From Escarpia spicata (taxonomy: Eukaryota > Annelida > Polychaeta > Sabellida > Siboglinidae): a stretch of 64,000 bases of DNA. A program made the position numbers and the translations under genes. Within the stretch, counting starts at the first letter, position 1. Every line of letters starts with the position of its first letter. The stretch covers positions 51,106,541 through 51,170,540 of the forward strand of contig OZ023218.1 of the NCBI GenBank assembly GCA_963995525.1, in the 5' to 3' direction. The notes under the pieces are model-generated. The model saw nothing but the letters and a program-made list of their open reading frames with translations. It searched no databases and was not told the origin of the DNA. Shown piece by piece: positions 23,660 to 37,700 of the stretch.

Positions 23660-24570
23660 AGAGCCACTCTCTTCTGTGCGCTGGTCATGGTGTGTGGTCT
23701 TCGCGATTATAGCATCCGAAGACTGCCCCCCCCCCGACCCTCCCTGTTCCCGCCCCTATGGAGCCACTCTCTTCTGTGCGCTGGTCATGGTGTGTGGTCT
23801 TCGCGATTATAGCATCCGAAGACTGCCCCCCCCCCGACCCTCCCTGTTCCCGCCCCTATGGAGCCACTCTCTTCTGTGCGCTGGTCATGGTGTGTGGTCT
23901 TCGCGATTATAGCATCCGAAGACTGCCCCCCCCCCCCGACCCTCCCTGTTCCCGCCCCTATGGAGCCACTCTCTTCTGTGCGCTGGTCATGGTGTGTGGT
24001 CTTCGCGATTATAGCATCCGAAGACTGCCCCCCCCCCCCCGACCCTCCCTGTTCCCGCCCCTGTGGAGCCACTCTCTTCTGTGCGCTGGTCATGGTGTGT
24101 GGTCTTCGCGATTATAGCATCCGAAGACTGCCCACCCCCCGACCCTCCCTGTTCCCGCCCCTGTGGAGCCACTCTCTTCTGTGAGCTGGTCATGATGTGT
24201 GGTCTTCGCGATTATAGCATCCGAAGACTGCCCACCCCCCGACCCTCCCTGTTCCCGCGCCTATGGAGCCACTCTCTTCTGTGCGCTGGTCATGATGTGT
24301 GGTCTTCGCGATTATAGCATCCGAAGACTGCCCCCCCCCCCGACCCTCCCTGTTCCCGCCCCTATGGAGCCACTCTCTTCTGTGCGCTGGTCATGATGTG
24401 TGGTCTTCGCGATTATAGCATCCGAAGACTGCCCCCCCCCCGACCCTCCCTGTTCCCGCCCCTATGGAGCCACTCTCTTCCGTGTGCTGGTCATGATGTG
24501 TGGTCTTCGCGATTATAGCATCCGAAGACTGCCCCCCCCCCCCCGACCCTCCCTGTTCCCGCGCCTATGG
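23660..24570. repeat. About 100-bp minisatellite with variable poly-C tract, 9 copies
   Basis: Each unit contains gagccactctcttctgtgcg, ctggtcatggtgtgtggtct, tcgcgattatagcatccgaa, gactg, a C-run (interrupted as cacccccc in two copies), then gaccctccctgttcccgccc + ctatg. Unit length changes with the C-run, so open frames shift from copy to copy. The last copy ends at cctatgggaaattgggc. The ttcccgcccctatg end resembles the foldback element end at 19600. Confidence 0.95.
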
Positions 24571-25019
24571 GAAATTGGGCTATAATGAGCGTTCAAACGC
24601 ATTTCTATTAACAGTTTTTTAAAATGCAAACAGCCACTTCTGGTGGCCAGTTTTGATGACAAGCTGGTGTATACTGCAGTAAAACTTTGTAATGACCCCG
24701 GAAAAGTAGGCAGTCACACGGACTAGTAACTCAGAAAAGTTACTGACCCGACGGCAAAGTAAGCGGTCTGTGACGACCCGCTATCGTATAGTTCGGTAAT
24801 AAACGACGTCATTGATTTGTTGCCCACTGAGTGGACTGGGCTTACATGCTTGTAATATATGAAAAGCAGACTGCTGCCCTGATGTGAAACCCACGCGCCG
24901 ATGCCAACAGTATTGATACTGATGAGTATAAAAGCATCGTTGTCCTGGAGAGTGTAAGGTACTCCACAGACCACTTGGTTATTGTCATTTCTATATTCCT
25001 ACAAGGTGTTGGCGCGTTC

Positions 25020-25485
25020 CATGTTTACAGGAACAGTTTAATTAATACATGTGAAACGAGTTCAAGCGTGGAGACTATATCGCAGGAAGGACATAGATAT
25101 GCTAGAAAGAGTGCAGAGGAGAGGAACTAAGTTGATACAAAAACTGAGGGATCTTAATTACGAAATACGCCTAAAAATGCGGCTTAACAACACTAGAGAC
25201 CAGGAGATTGAGAGGAGATCAGATATAAGTGTTTAAAATAATGAATGGTTATGAAAATATTGATAGAAATATTTTTTCTCAGTTAAGAAAGATAGAAGGA
25301 CTAGAGGACATGAAGTTACATTAGCAAAGGAGCAGTGTAGATTAGATATAAGAAAGTTTTCATTTTCACAAAGGACTGTAAATGAATGTAACAGATTATC
25401 TGCTGATTGTGTGGGTGCTAGTAGCGTGAATATGTTTAAAAATAAAATTGACACATACCTCAGACGGGCGGGATACACATAGATA
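25020..25485 (+). mobile_element. LINE C-terminal fragment (CR1-like)
   Basis: The plus strand reads VQAWRLYRRKDIDMLERVQ and RRGTKLIQKLRDLNYEIRLK, then after a frameshift GYENIDRNIFF, RGHEVTLAKEQCRLDIRKF, SFSQRTVNECNRLSADCVGA and FKNKIDTYLRR before a stop at about 25480. This is the classic C-terminus of CR1/Jockey-like ORF2 (VQRRATKLI ... RLD-RK-FFS-R ... FK--ID). It is 5'-truncated and frameshifted, hence dead. Confidence 0.85.
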
Positions 25486-25726
25486 AAGGTTGGACTCTCG
25501 ATAAGCCAAAAGGCTTCCTTGTCCACCTGCCACCTAGAGTTAATTCTCTGGGTGGCAATCTTGTTAAATCTTGAGTGTCTTCGAAAATTAAGTTAGATCG
25601 AGTAGTACCTGCCAATATCTGTTTCAGGTATTGACAGAACACAAATCCCTTACTGTTAATATGCCATTGCCTTGCCAACAACAGTGCATTACTTATGGTA
25701 GTTGTATAAAGAAAACAACTAAACAC

Positions 25727-25755
25727 AATATATATATATATATATATATATACAG
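25727..25755. repeat. (TA)n microsatellite
   Basis: About 14 TA units immediately precede the CT tract. Confidence 0.95.
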
Positions 25756-25759
25756 TGCA

Positions 25760-26285
<526 letters not shown>

Positions 26286-26469
26286 GACGCTGAGTGAGCC
26301 TGATATGATTTGTGAGAAGATTTAACTTTTTTTAACTGTTGTAACTTAGTTAACTTATTTAATATATGTAACTTATTTATTTATTTAACCGATATAACTT
26401 ATTAGTATTTTTTAAATTTTATTTTCATATTGCATGTACATTTGTTTTAATATGCTGCTCTACACTGAT

Positions 26470-26872
26470 TCCTCCGCCCCTCTCCCTCCCTCCCTCCCTC
26501 CCTCCCTCCCTCCCTCCCTCCCTCCCTCCCTCCCTCCCTCCCTCCCTCCCTCCCTCCCTCCCTCCCTCCCTCCCTCCCTCCCTCCCTCCCTCCCTCCCTC
26601 CCTCCCTCCCTCCCTCCCTCCCTCCCTCCCTCCCTCCCTCCCTCCCTCCCTCCCTCCCTCCCTCCCTCCCTCCCTCCCTCCCTCCCTCCCTCCCTCCCTC
26701 CCTCCCTCCCTCCCTCCCTCCCTCCCTCCCTCCCTCCCTCCCTCCCTCCCTCCCTCCCTCCCTCCCTCCCTCCCTCCCTCCCTCCCTCCCTCCCTCCCTC
26801 CCTCCCTCCCTCCCTCCCTCCCTCCCCTCCCTCCCTCCCTCCCTCCCTCCCTCCCTTCCTCCCTCCCTCCCT
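26470..26872. repeat. (CCCT)n tract about 395 bp
   Basis: Essentially perfect ccctccct repeats (about 98 units), with an extra c near 26825 and a t variant at 26857. Together with the CT tract, a homopurine-homopyrimidine block of more than 900 bp is broken only by an AT-rich spacer at 26290-26465. Confidence 0.97.
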
Positions 26873-27030
26873 CACCTTACACACACGACATCATACACAA
26901 CATATATTATTTTATTTTCTATGGATGTATTGAAACACAAACCCTGTTGTACATAAATTTAATTAATTTGATATGGCCGCGCACAGCCAGACCGCGTGGC
27001 CCGTATGTAGGTTTTGACGTATGATTAGAG

Positions 27031-27480
27031 CGCATTGGCGCAGTCATTGAAGCAGCGGACTCTCAATCGAAAGAACCCGGGTTCGAATCCTGTGCTGCCG
27101 TGTCGACTCTCAATCGAAAGAACCCGGGTTCGAATCCTGTGCTGCCGTGTCGACTCTCAATCGAAAGAACCCGGGTTCGAATCCTATGCTGCCGTGTCGA
27201 CTCTCAATCGAACGAACCCGGGTTCGAATCCTGTGCTGCCGTGTCGAATTTTGGTTTAAGTTCGTTCATTCTACGTTGCTCCAGTTCACTCAGTCGTGTG
27301 AATGAGTACCTGGCTATAGACAGTGGTTGGTATAGGCTGCGCGCAATAATTGCAGAGTGCCTGGTTGCTTCCGAGAAGTCGAGATGGTGTTCAATTGAAT
27401 AGGTCTGTCAGGGAGTAAAGTCTAAAGCGCGTTGAGCAGTCCTGTCCGCCTAAGGACTGGATACATCGCTATATATAAGA
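27031..27480 (+). mobile_element. tRNA-derived SINE copy with four tandem B-box modules
   Basis: The head agcgcattggcgcagtcatt + gaagcagcg (A box) is followed by a 47-bp module (27058-27245) repeated four times, each with gggttcgaatcctgtgctgc (promoter B box). The body then continues with gttcattctacgttgctcca, gaatgagtacctggctatag, gagaagtcgagatggtgttc and the tail aggtctgtcagggagtaaag + tctaaagcgcgttgagcag, ending aaggactggatacatcgcta + tatataagaacaa. It is the best-preserved SINE body in the window. Confidence 0.9.
27058..27245 (+). repeat. 47-bp tandem repeat x4 inside SINE (B-box amplification)
   Basis: Units start at 27058, 27105, 27152 and 27199 with gactctcaatcgaaagaacc and end ctgccgtgtc. 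They differ by single bases (tatgctg in unit 3, cgaacgaac in unit 4). Each keeps the RNA polymerase III B-box consensus ggttcgaatcc. Confidence 0.95.
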
Positions 27481-28668
27481 ACAAACCTTTACTTTGCTTT
27501 TACTTTCACTCTACAAACACCAAGTGGCCGTTGCAAAGTGACACAATGGCCTATTAAGCGAGTGACCGCGCTGGAGAGGTAGTCTTAATGATAACACAGT
27601 TATTGCCACGCACAATAGCGGACCAGCCAAACACTTAAAAGTCCTCTAGGATGATTTTAACGGCATTGTTTGTTAAAAGCGGGCATCTTTGTTGGATCAT
27701 ATGATGACGAAAAAACGGATGTTACCTTCGATTTCGAATTTAGAGGTAATTTTGAAGGTGACAAATAAAGTCAACTGGAGTCAAAATCCGATTTTTTATT
27801 AATTGATATCTACTTTGGTACTACCACTTTAGCATTATACTTAAACATGTATAGTCGATCTACGTCGATTTTGCCGTAAGTTAAAAATCGCCGTGTTAAC
27901 ATATCGCGCTAGCATGCTATGCTTACCATTGAAACAGCGAAACCAACGCGCGGTGAAGGGTGCTCTCCGTGGTGAAGACATTACCAAACCAAAACTTATT
28001 TTTTTTACAAACTCAGCATTGCTTATGAATAATCTGGTTAGTGAAATATATTTGATTATATAATAATACAATATGGAACATTTGCATGAACAGTTACAGG
28101 ACTACAAGGCTACATACCTAATAGTAGGTAACGTGACTATTTGCGCTAGTGTGTCTTCCCGGCAACGCAATTTCACCATTTTAAAATTGTAAATATTTCA
28201 TTTAAAGCAACTTTTCAAACAATTTGTTTGCACAAATGTGATTGGACATGATTTGAATATGACTATCTGATTAAAGAGTTTGTCCAGGTTTGTTGTTAAA
28301 ACAATGTTTTCGTATTGGCTACGGTGAAATTTGGGTCATCCAGTATACATATAGGTTAACAGTTTTAATTATATATCAGTTCTTACAGCGCAATAGGCCT
28401 ATCCAGTCCAGTGAACTGCTCAAAGCACTTTAGACATTAGATCCAGATGTTTTGTCGACAACGTCGTTAGTCTTATAAAATACAGGTGTTATGTTTATTA
28501 TAAAATAAATGTGATTATGTCCCTGTGAAAATGCTTGTTTCAAATTGTTTATTGCAGCAGTTTTTGTCTGCAGCGTTTCGTTTACTAACCCTACAGTAAC
28601 AGATACCGTTCCACAGGCTGGAGCCCAATTATTATTTTTCACCTACCAAGGTGGCTGCCAAAGTAAAG
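27481..28668. other. Intergenic region upstream of MRPL21
   Basis: Mostly unassigned. A SINE 3'-tail piece on the minus strand lies at about 28385-28440 (forward ctatccagtccagtgaactg + ctcaaagcactttag). The promoter of MRPL21 should lie in the last few hundred bases, where I see no TATA box; the sequence just around the start (gtagcgcggcgcggac) is CpG-rich. Confidence 0.5.
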
Positions 28669-28744
28669 ATGTTGGGTAGCGCGGCGCGGACACTTGGCAA
28701 GGGCGGACTCGCTACGGTTTGTCACTGGTTAAAGTGTAGCACAG
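28669..28744 (+). CDS. MRPL21: MRPL21 exon 1 (presequence)
   Basis: Encodes 25 residues plus one base; donor acag|gtaata. Basic, acid-free N-terminus typical of a mitochondrial import signal. The join to exon 2 gives Val without a stop. Assigned by inference: this part of the protein is not conserved. Confidence 0.7.
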
Positions 28745-31700
28745 GTAATACATCCACGAGTTGTATATGTAGAGCAAGTGACAGTTGCATTAAGATCCAA
28801 ATTACAGTAATATACGTATCGGCAGAAACGTGTCGGCCCTGTCAACAACGGTTGTCGCGGCGTATCATGTGCCGTGGCGTTGCTCATATAGCAATAACAC
28901 TTGAATAGCTTTCTTCAAAATTTTACACAGGTGTTAGACCGGACATACAACTTAACAATTTAACTTCATCGTGCATGTTATGCTATACTGTTTTAGTTCT
29001 GCATTAACCTTAAATATAGCATACGTAAATAAATATCCCTCATTATCGCCCTCGACCTTTAGCGGGTGCGGGTTCCCGCTGGTGTTGCATACTCATACTT
29101 GCAATCATACTGTTATAGTACTGCAGTGTCCTACCTAGGTCGAATTTTTCTGTGACATCCTGGTACCCAAAAAGGCAAAGAGAACACCCTGTTTTTTTTT
29201 ATACGGCGCCCTGCTATATTTTGCACGTAACCCTACTCGTGGCTACAGACTGTTACACGATTGTGTATATTAATTTGCGTGCGCCCTGATCTCGAAAACG
29301 CATCCCGATCCCTGACTTTTGCAGATCACCTTGACTGTACATATCGATCGCCAAGCATTCCTTATTTTGTTCGTATCTTCAAAAGTTAAAGTCTGATCAC
29401 CAGGAGACTTCTACCGTTAGATTAGTAATTAAATTCTTAATCGTCATACTTGCCCAACTTATTAAAATACATTTTGGTCTGAGGAGGCCACAAACTTCGC
29501 AAGTCGGTAGACCTGCTTGTTCGTGACAGACTTTCAAAGCCAGTAAGTGTGATTAGAAAAATAATGTTTTATTCATACACTCTTTATTTGTTAATGTACC
29601 GATATATAATGATACGTAACAACGTTTAGTATATCATAGCTCAACAATAGTAATGAATAATTGTGTATTGTGCGCGTTAAAAGAACCTGCTCCCCCTCAA
29701 TATGCAATGGTACATGACGTCGTTCATGCTCGTTGCAAGGCGTGCCGTTTCTAGGTCACGACATCACGTGCGTGTGTAGTAGACTAGCCAAGGATGCTAA
29801 GGTTGCTGGTGGCTATCGTCTTCTTTTGCCAAAGCGTTTAGCAGTAGCTACCTGTAATAATTATTATAGTAATAATTACTTTTCTCTGTTTACTGATTGC
29901 TAAAAATTGTGTGGGTATTTTTTCTGTAAATAAAATGGAATTTTACAAATTAGCTATGCATGTCTATAATTATTTTAATGTTTGATGTCGTACTTTTTAC
30001 AATTTGCAGTGCAGTATATCTCAATTTCTGTTCAGCCTAGCTCACACATATATATGTTGCATACCTATTGCTTATAATAATATAATAAATATATATAATA
30101 GTCTCTGAGAATATTAAATATGATGTGAATTTATACATACAATGTTACATCATGCAGTATATCGTGTTTTGCTAAAACTTAAATAAAGTTAAGACATGCC
30201 AAGTTAATAAAATATGTTGTATTGTCTATATATACATACTATATAATCATTTATTTGTCCACATTTATACTTATTTAAATGTCATTTTTAAAAATTACTG
30301 TGTTATGCATTTTTTATTATCAAAATCAAACATAACAGTATATTTCAATTTATGTTAAACCTAGCCCAAAGAAATTTGGCATACATATTACCTGTATATT
30401 ATTATGTATGTATATTGAATATTGACATTGACACAAATTAAAATAATGTAAAGCTAAATATTGTGTTTTTTTCTACAAATGCTTGCCCAAGCCGACATGA
30501 TAATGCAGAAATATACATATAAACTGTGTATATAATATACTATATGTAAGTAGTATGATATTAAACTACAAGCTGTACACTGCTACTATGTCTTGTTAAC
30601 TATTTAATTTAGTCATATGTCACAAGTGGCTTTTTAACCAGTTTTAATTCCAGTGACTAATCAATATACCATCTGGGAGGGAGTAATTGTTACCCTAAAT
30701 ATTGACATTAGTATTATGAGATCTTTCAATGACCTATGTATTTGACCTGTATTTAATCTTTGATCGGTGGTGTTCATTTACGTAGAATGTTGGTTACAAC
30801 ATGGGTATTCACGAATGGCCCAAACTATATTGACATATTCCTACGAGAGGGCAAATAAATACTACCGGTAACTACAATACAAATTTGTGGTAAGACAATC
30901 AGAGCCCTCGCTAGGGTTTATGGAAAGGGGTAATGTACCCCATGCTGTTAAAAACAAGGGGTAAAAATTAAATCAAGGGGTAATTTGTTCTGGTTTTCGA
31001 CTGTGTATGGGAGAGTGTCCATCTGTACGCGTGAGTGCGTGTATGTTTTTAGTCAGAACAATGATAGCCTGTGATTGTTTTAACCACAGACAATATTGTC
31101 TTCCAATGAAGTTATGTAAACAGCTGGCATGAGTAGTTCTCGGATGGTGAATGAAAAAAAAAATGTACATTTAGCACATCATTTGCACGTGTCATACAGA
31201 TATGAGTCCACACATTGTCGAAAAGTTAAAATAAATAAGTTTTTTTATTTAAAAAGCAAACCCAGTTATCGTTTTCTTTCTGTAATTCTATATTAACCTA
31301 TATTATATAACCCCGGCACGAAAATAACAACGTTCGTAGAACTTCTAAGCTTCTTCACAACATGTCAACAGTATCTACGACACATGTATACAATTATACA
31401 TATCATGTGTAAAATACACTTACTATCTTATAACGATCACTTTACAAAAATGTAAGATGTGTTTGTGTTACGGTGACTTTTTGCGATTGCTACGACGATG
31501 TATGACTGACTTTTACAAAACTCCCTGGACAAGGACACCCTGGCCAGGGCTGAACGCATAGCCCCAGCTAAGGCGTGCACTAGGCAAAGCCATGCGCCGT
31601 GACATGCAAACGCCCTACGCGAGGGCAGGCGCTGATAAAAATGGACAGCGCAAACAACTGTAATATATACATAATTTTTAAGCTATTAAGTTCTAGTATT

Positions 31701-34700
31701 AGTTTTTCATGTGCTGCATCTATTGTTAAAGTGCAACAGCTGTGTAACAAACATTAGAAAAATAAAGTTTATTCACATCCCAAACATCGATCTGGCATTT
31801 TCCAAAAAAAATTTTGCACCCATAATGTGAACATGGCATTCATTGGTTGACATGACCGTCATTAGGTCACCCAATTCAAAGCATGGGCCAAAACAAGGGC
31901 TTTTACGACAACAATGTGATCTGCCTGTGACCCGCTTGTCTGTAAATGGGGCTCAAGTTCTTGACACAATAATGGCTAAATGATAACAGTGCCAGTGTTC
32001 TCTGGTGTTGCTGTTTAATGTGCCCTCCAGGCCTCCACATATCTCCCCACGCCCTGGGGCCACCCAATCATCAGTCCCTTGTCTTGAATCAATTTCTTGT
32101 GCACCGTCACAGGATCTGCTCAGACTCAGGCTTTTTTTTACCTTAGATACCTCAATTTTGATGCATATTCGCTACATTCTGAAGGCTTTGCATGGAGAGG
32201 AAGCACAGAGTGTAAATGTCATTTTTAAGTTTTATTAACAAATAACACTGATGATAAAATGTATTAATGGTTATAATTGGTTTAAATAACTATGTCACCA
32301 ATGGTGTTTTAAAGGCTGCATCTGAGATTAACCTGAAAAGAAGCGGGGTACTATGTCTGTGCTAACATGAAAGAAGGTGCCATGTGAATAATATTAAATT
32401 CTAAATATCTATAGGCCTGGATTTTCCATTTTAAAAAGCAGTAAGTAAAGTGTCAGAAACCCTTTTTTACACAGTCTTGTCAGAATTCACCAACCCATGT
32501 CATCTATACTGTAATTAACATTTTGCATTACTAAAACTGACTCATTGATTTGAATTGATTGATTCCACAGTGAAATTATAATTGTTTTTCGTGCAATGAC
32601 TTTGTGCTGGCTACCAGTTACTACTACTACCACTTACTACTACTACCAGTTACTACTACTACCACTTACTACTACTACCAGTTACTACTACTACCACTTA
32701 CTACTACTACCACTTACTACTACTACCACTTACTACTACTACCAGTTACTACTACTACCACTTACTACTACTACCAGTTACTACTACTACCACTTACTAC
32801 TACTACCACTTACTACTACTACCACTTACTACTACTACCACTTACTACTACTACCAGTTACTACTACTACCACTTACTACTACTACCACTTACTACTACT
32901 ACCAGTTACTACTACTACCAGTTACTACTACTACCAGTTACTACTACTACCAGTTACTACTACTACCAGTTACTACTACTACCAGTTACTACTACTACCA
33001 CTTACTACTACTACCAGTTACTACTACTACCACTTATTACTACTACCACTTACTACTACTACCAGTTACTACTACTACCAGTTACTACTACTACCAATTA
33101 CTACTACTACCAGTTACTACTACTACCACTTACTACTACTACCAGTTACTACTACTACCACTTATTACTACTACCACTTATTACTACTACCAATTACTAC
33201 TACTACCAATTACTACTACTACCAATTACTACTACTACCAATTACTACTACTACCAGTTACTACTACTACCACTTACTACTACTACCAGTTACTACTACT
33301 ACCACTTATTACTACTACCAATTACTACTACTACCAATTACTACTACTACCACTTACTACTACTACCAGTTACTACTACTACCAGTTACTACTACTACCA
33401 GTTACTACTACTACCACTTACTACTACTACCAGTTACTACTACTACCACTTACTACTACTACCAGTTACTACTACTACTACCACTTATTACTACTACCAC
33501 TTATTACTACTACCACTTACTACTACTACCAGTTACTACTACTACCAGTTACTACTACTACCAGTTACTACTACTACCAGTTACTACTACTACCACTTAC
33601 TACTACTACCAGTTACTACTACTACCACTTATTACTACTACCACTTATTACTACTACCAATTACTACTACTACCAATTACTACTACTACCAATTACTACT
33701 ACTACCAATTACTACTACTACCAGTGTGTTTATAGTATCTGGTCATTGATTGTTACTTTAAAATATCCAAATATAAATTTTCTTGGCAGTAATTTGTGAA
33801 TAAAATCCATGTTTCTTTTATGTTCATATTCAGATTGATGCCATAAACTTGAATGCAGATGGTTTGAATGTGTAATACTCCTTTTGATGTGTTGTTCAGA
33901 TGTGTAATTTATACATTTTGTTGCAAGTGTTTACATGTGTAAATCACTTTATGGGTGTAATTAGATCAGGCTGTCCAATAACAGAAAAGTGGGTAAACAT
34001 TTTTGTTTTGTAGTGTCGCAGCCAGTGAAGCCACTTACAGTCAGACTGGCTCAGGTAGTGACACCTGGTGTAGCCAGACACAAGTCGACTGCCGCCAGTT
34101 GTCTAGAGGTTTCTCAACAACACGTTGCAGACACACAAACAGGGTAAGACCATTTAGCGTTATCTCACAAGTTCGTCAACATGAGGTGTGTCTACTGTTT
34201 CCTGAATAGGGGAGTACATCAAATTGGTGTTTTCAAGAGTCTACAAGTGCACCTAAATAATGTTACAGTTAAAAACTTGTGTCACTACAACAATATGAAT
34301 GTTCTCCAGAGTCAAGATTTTAGGTTTCTTTTATGATACATTTTATGGTGTCTTTTATTCAGGTTTGCAGTTTTCACAAATATGTTACAACTAATTTAGG
34401 TGTAGAATGAATTATCTCATTTCAATCAATCAGTTTATGTATTTGGTGAAGTTACCCAAGGTTCCTGTAATGAGAATGTGCATGCTGAGTTGGTACTTCA
34501 ACAGTCCTGTTCTACTGTAGAGTTGGTACTTCAACAGTCCTGCTTTACTGTTGAGTTGGTACTTCAACAGTCCTGCTCTACTGTAGAGTTGGTACTTCAA
34601 CAGTACTGCTCTACTGTAGAGTTGGTATTTCAACAGTCCTGCTCTACTGTAGAGTTGGTACTTCAACAGTCCTGCTCTACTGTTGAGTTGGTATTTCAAC

Positions 34701-37700
34701 AGTCCTGCTCTACTGTAGAGTTGGTACTTCAACAGTCCTGCTCTACTGTAGAGTTGGTACTTCAACAGTCCTGTTCTAATGTAGAGTTGGTACTTCAACA
34801 GTCCTGCTCTACTGTAGAGTTGGTACTTCAACAGTACTGCTCTACTGTAGAGTTGGTATTTCAACAGTCCTGCTCTACTGTAGAGTTGGTACTTCAACAG
34901 TCCTGCTCTACTGTAGAGTTGGTACTTCAACAGTCCTGCTCTACTGTAGAGTTGGTATTTCAACAGTCTTGCTCTACTGTAGAGTTGGTATTTCAACAGT
35001 CCTGCTTTACTGTAGAGTTGGTACTTCAACAGTCCTGCTTTACTGTTGAGTTGGTACTTCAACAATCCTGCTCTACTGTAGAGTTGGTACTTCAACAGTA
35101 CTGCTCTACTGTAGAGTTGGTATTTCAACAGTCCTGCTCTACTGTAGAGTTGGTACTTCAACAGTCCTGCTCTACTGTTGAGTTGGTATTTCAACAGTCC
35201 TGCTCTACTGTAGAGTTGGTACTTCAACAGTCCTGCTCTACTGTAGAGTTGGTACTTCAACAGTCCTGTTCTAATGTAGAGTTGGTACTTCAACAGTCCT
35301 GCTCTACTGTAGAGTTGGTACTTCAACAGTACTGCTCTACTGTAGAGTTGGTATTTCAACAGTCCTGCTCTACTGTAGAGTTGGTACTTCAACAGTCCTG
35401 CTCTACTGTAGAGTTGGTACTTCAACAGTCCTGCTCTACTGTAGAGTTGGTATTTCAACAGTCTTGCTCTACTGTAGAGTTGGTATTTCAACAGTCCTGC
35501 TTTACTGTAGAGTTGGTACTTCAACAGTACTGCTCTACTGTTGAGTTGGTACTTCAACAGTCCTGCTCTACTGTTGAGTTGGTATTTCAACAGTCTTGCT
35601 CTACTGTAGAGTTGGTATTTCAACAGTCCTGCTTTACTGTAGAGTTGGTACTTCAACAGTCCTGCTCTACTGTTGAGTTGGTACTTCAACAGTCCTGCTC
35701 TACTGTTGAGTTGGTACTTCAACAGTCCTGCTCTACTGTTGAGTTGGTACTTCAACAGTACTGCTCTACTGTAGAGTTGGTATTTCAACAGTCCTGCTCT
35801 ACTGTAGAGTTGGTACTTCAACAGTACTGCTCTACTGTAGAGTTGGTATTTCAACAGTCTTGCTCTACTGTAGAGTTGGTACTTCAACAGTACTGCTCTA
35901 CTGTTGAGTTGGTATTTCAACAGTCTTGCTCTACTGTAGAGTTGGTATTTCAACAGTCCTGCTTTACTGTAGAGTTGGTACTTCAACAGTCCTGCTCTAC
36001 TGTTGAGTTGGTACTTCAACAGTCCTGCTCTACTGTTGAGTTGGTATTTCAACAGTACTGCTCTACTGTTGAGTTGGTACTTCAACAGTCCTGCTCTACT
36101 GTTGAGTTGGTACTTCAACAGTCCTGCTCTACTGTTGAGTTGGTACTTCAACAGTCCTGCTCTACTGTTGAGTTGGTATTTCAACAGTCCTGCTCTACTG
36201 TTGAGTTGGTACTTCAACAGTCCTGCTCTACTGTTGAGTTGGTACTTCAACAGTCCTGCTCTACTGTTGAGTTGGTATTTCAACAGTACTGCTCTACTGT
36301 TGAGTTGGTACTTCAACAGTCCTGCTCTACTGTTGAGTTGGTACTTCAACAGTCCTGCTCTACTGTAGAGTTGGTATTTCAACAGTACTGCTCTACTGTT
36401 GAGTTGGTACTTCAACAGTCCTGCTCTACTGTTGAGTTGGTATTTCAACAGTCCTGCTCTACTGTTGAGTTGGTATTTCAACAGTCTTGCTCTACTGTAG
36501 AGTTGGTACTTCAACAGTCCTGCTCTACTGTTGAGTTGGTACTTCAACAGTCCTGCTCTACTGTAGAGTTGCTATTTCAACAGTCCTGCTCTACTGTAGA
36601 GTTGGTATTTCAACAGTACTGCTCTACTGTTGAGTTGGTATTTCAACAGTCTTGCTCTACTGTAGAGTTGGTACTTCAACAGTCCTGCTTTACTGTAGAG
36701 TTGGTACTTCAACAGTCCTGCTCTACTGTTGAGTTGGTACTTCAACAGTCCTGCTCTACTGTTGAGTTGGTACGTCAACAGTACTGCTCTACTGAGGAGT
36801 AGGTATTTCAACAGTCCTGCTCTACTGTTGAGTTGGTACTTCAACAGTCCAGCTCTAGTGTTGAGTTGGTACTTCATCAGTTTTGCTCTAATGTTCAAAT
36901 GTTCGCATGGTTTTACAGGGCGAAACAATTGAGCACGTCTGTCGCAGTGAAGTACGCCGACGAGGATGACCTGTCATCAGGTGAGATGATCCACTCACAT
37001 TCTGCAAACATTACATGGCTCAGTTGAAGTGAATTAGCCAGGTGGGCAACAGGTCTACGAGTCATCTCCATCTGTTCCTATCCTAATCTCTCCAACTCTT
37101 GGCTGTTCACTACGGCAGACCTGCCTACCATTCCGGATTGTCTGGAATCATTCCAGAAATACACCTCAAATTACGGTATTATGGCGAGGGATGAAAATAT
37201 TACGGATTCTTTCATTGTCACAATGATTGTCAATCACTTCCGTACTCCTCAAATTTAGCTTCACTTTGTTCAACAGGTGGCGGCATATATACGCTGCTTG
37301 TTGTGACATGGTTTTTCATTCGCTGCTTCTGGTCGTAATCTGACCAATAGGAAACAGCGTTACAACAAATTCGCATTTCCGTGCTCATGGCGCTCAAACA
37401 AAACGAAGTCACAACTCGTGCAGCACGAAATGATGGCGGGGATCGAAACGGCACCACTACCAGCCAAAAAGAAATGTGTGCTGCAAACGTTTATAACAGC
37501 ATGCACGCAGACATGGCCCGTATTGTCACGTTTAAAGAAGGGGGTCGGCTTTACATACTGCCGGATACGCGAAATTTATTTTCCTATTTCACATGGTCAC
37601 TGGTGGCCGGGATAATTGCAGGTACTGACAGTGACAGAGTAGTGGGTGTTGTACTTGTAGTGTTAGGCCAACTGACTGTACTAAGACTAAGTTAGTGTAT

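Noticed and set aside
27031..27130. Functional tRNA gene (also at 5758, 19217 and 22062)
   Set aside because: A and B boxes exist but acceptor stems do not pair and each continues into the same SINE body.
32596..33749. Tyr/Leu/Thr repeat protein of about 380 codons
   Set aside because: 16-bp repeat in an intron, equally open in two frames.
34430..36802. Open frames of 774 (plus) and 705 (minus) codons
   Set aside because: Products of a 33-bp period inside MRPL21 intron 2; both strands open equally, as expected for repeats rather than coding selection.
37381..37695. A separate gene of 104 codons in MRPL21 intron 3
   Set aside because: The better-supported frame in the same place is a degraded BED finger; no start or splice evidence for the longer frame.
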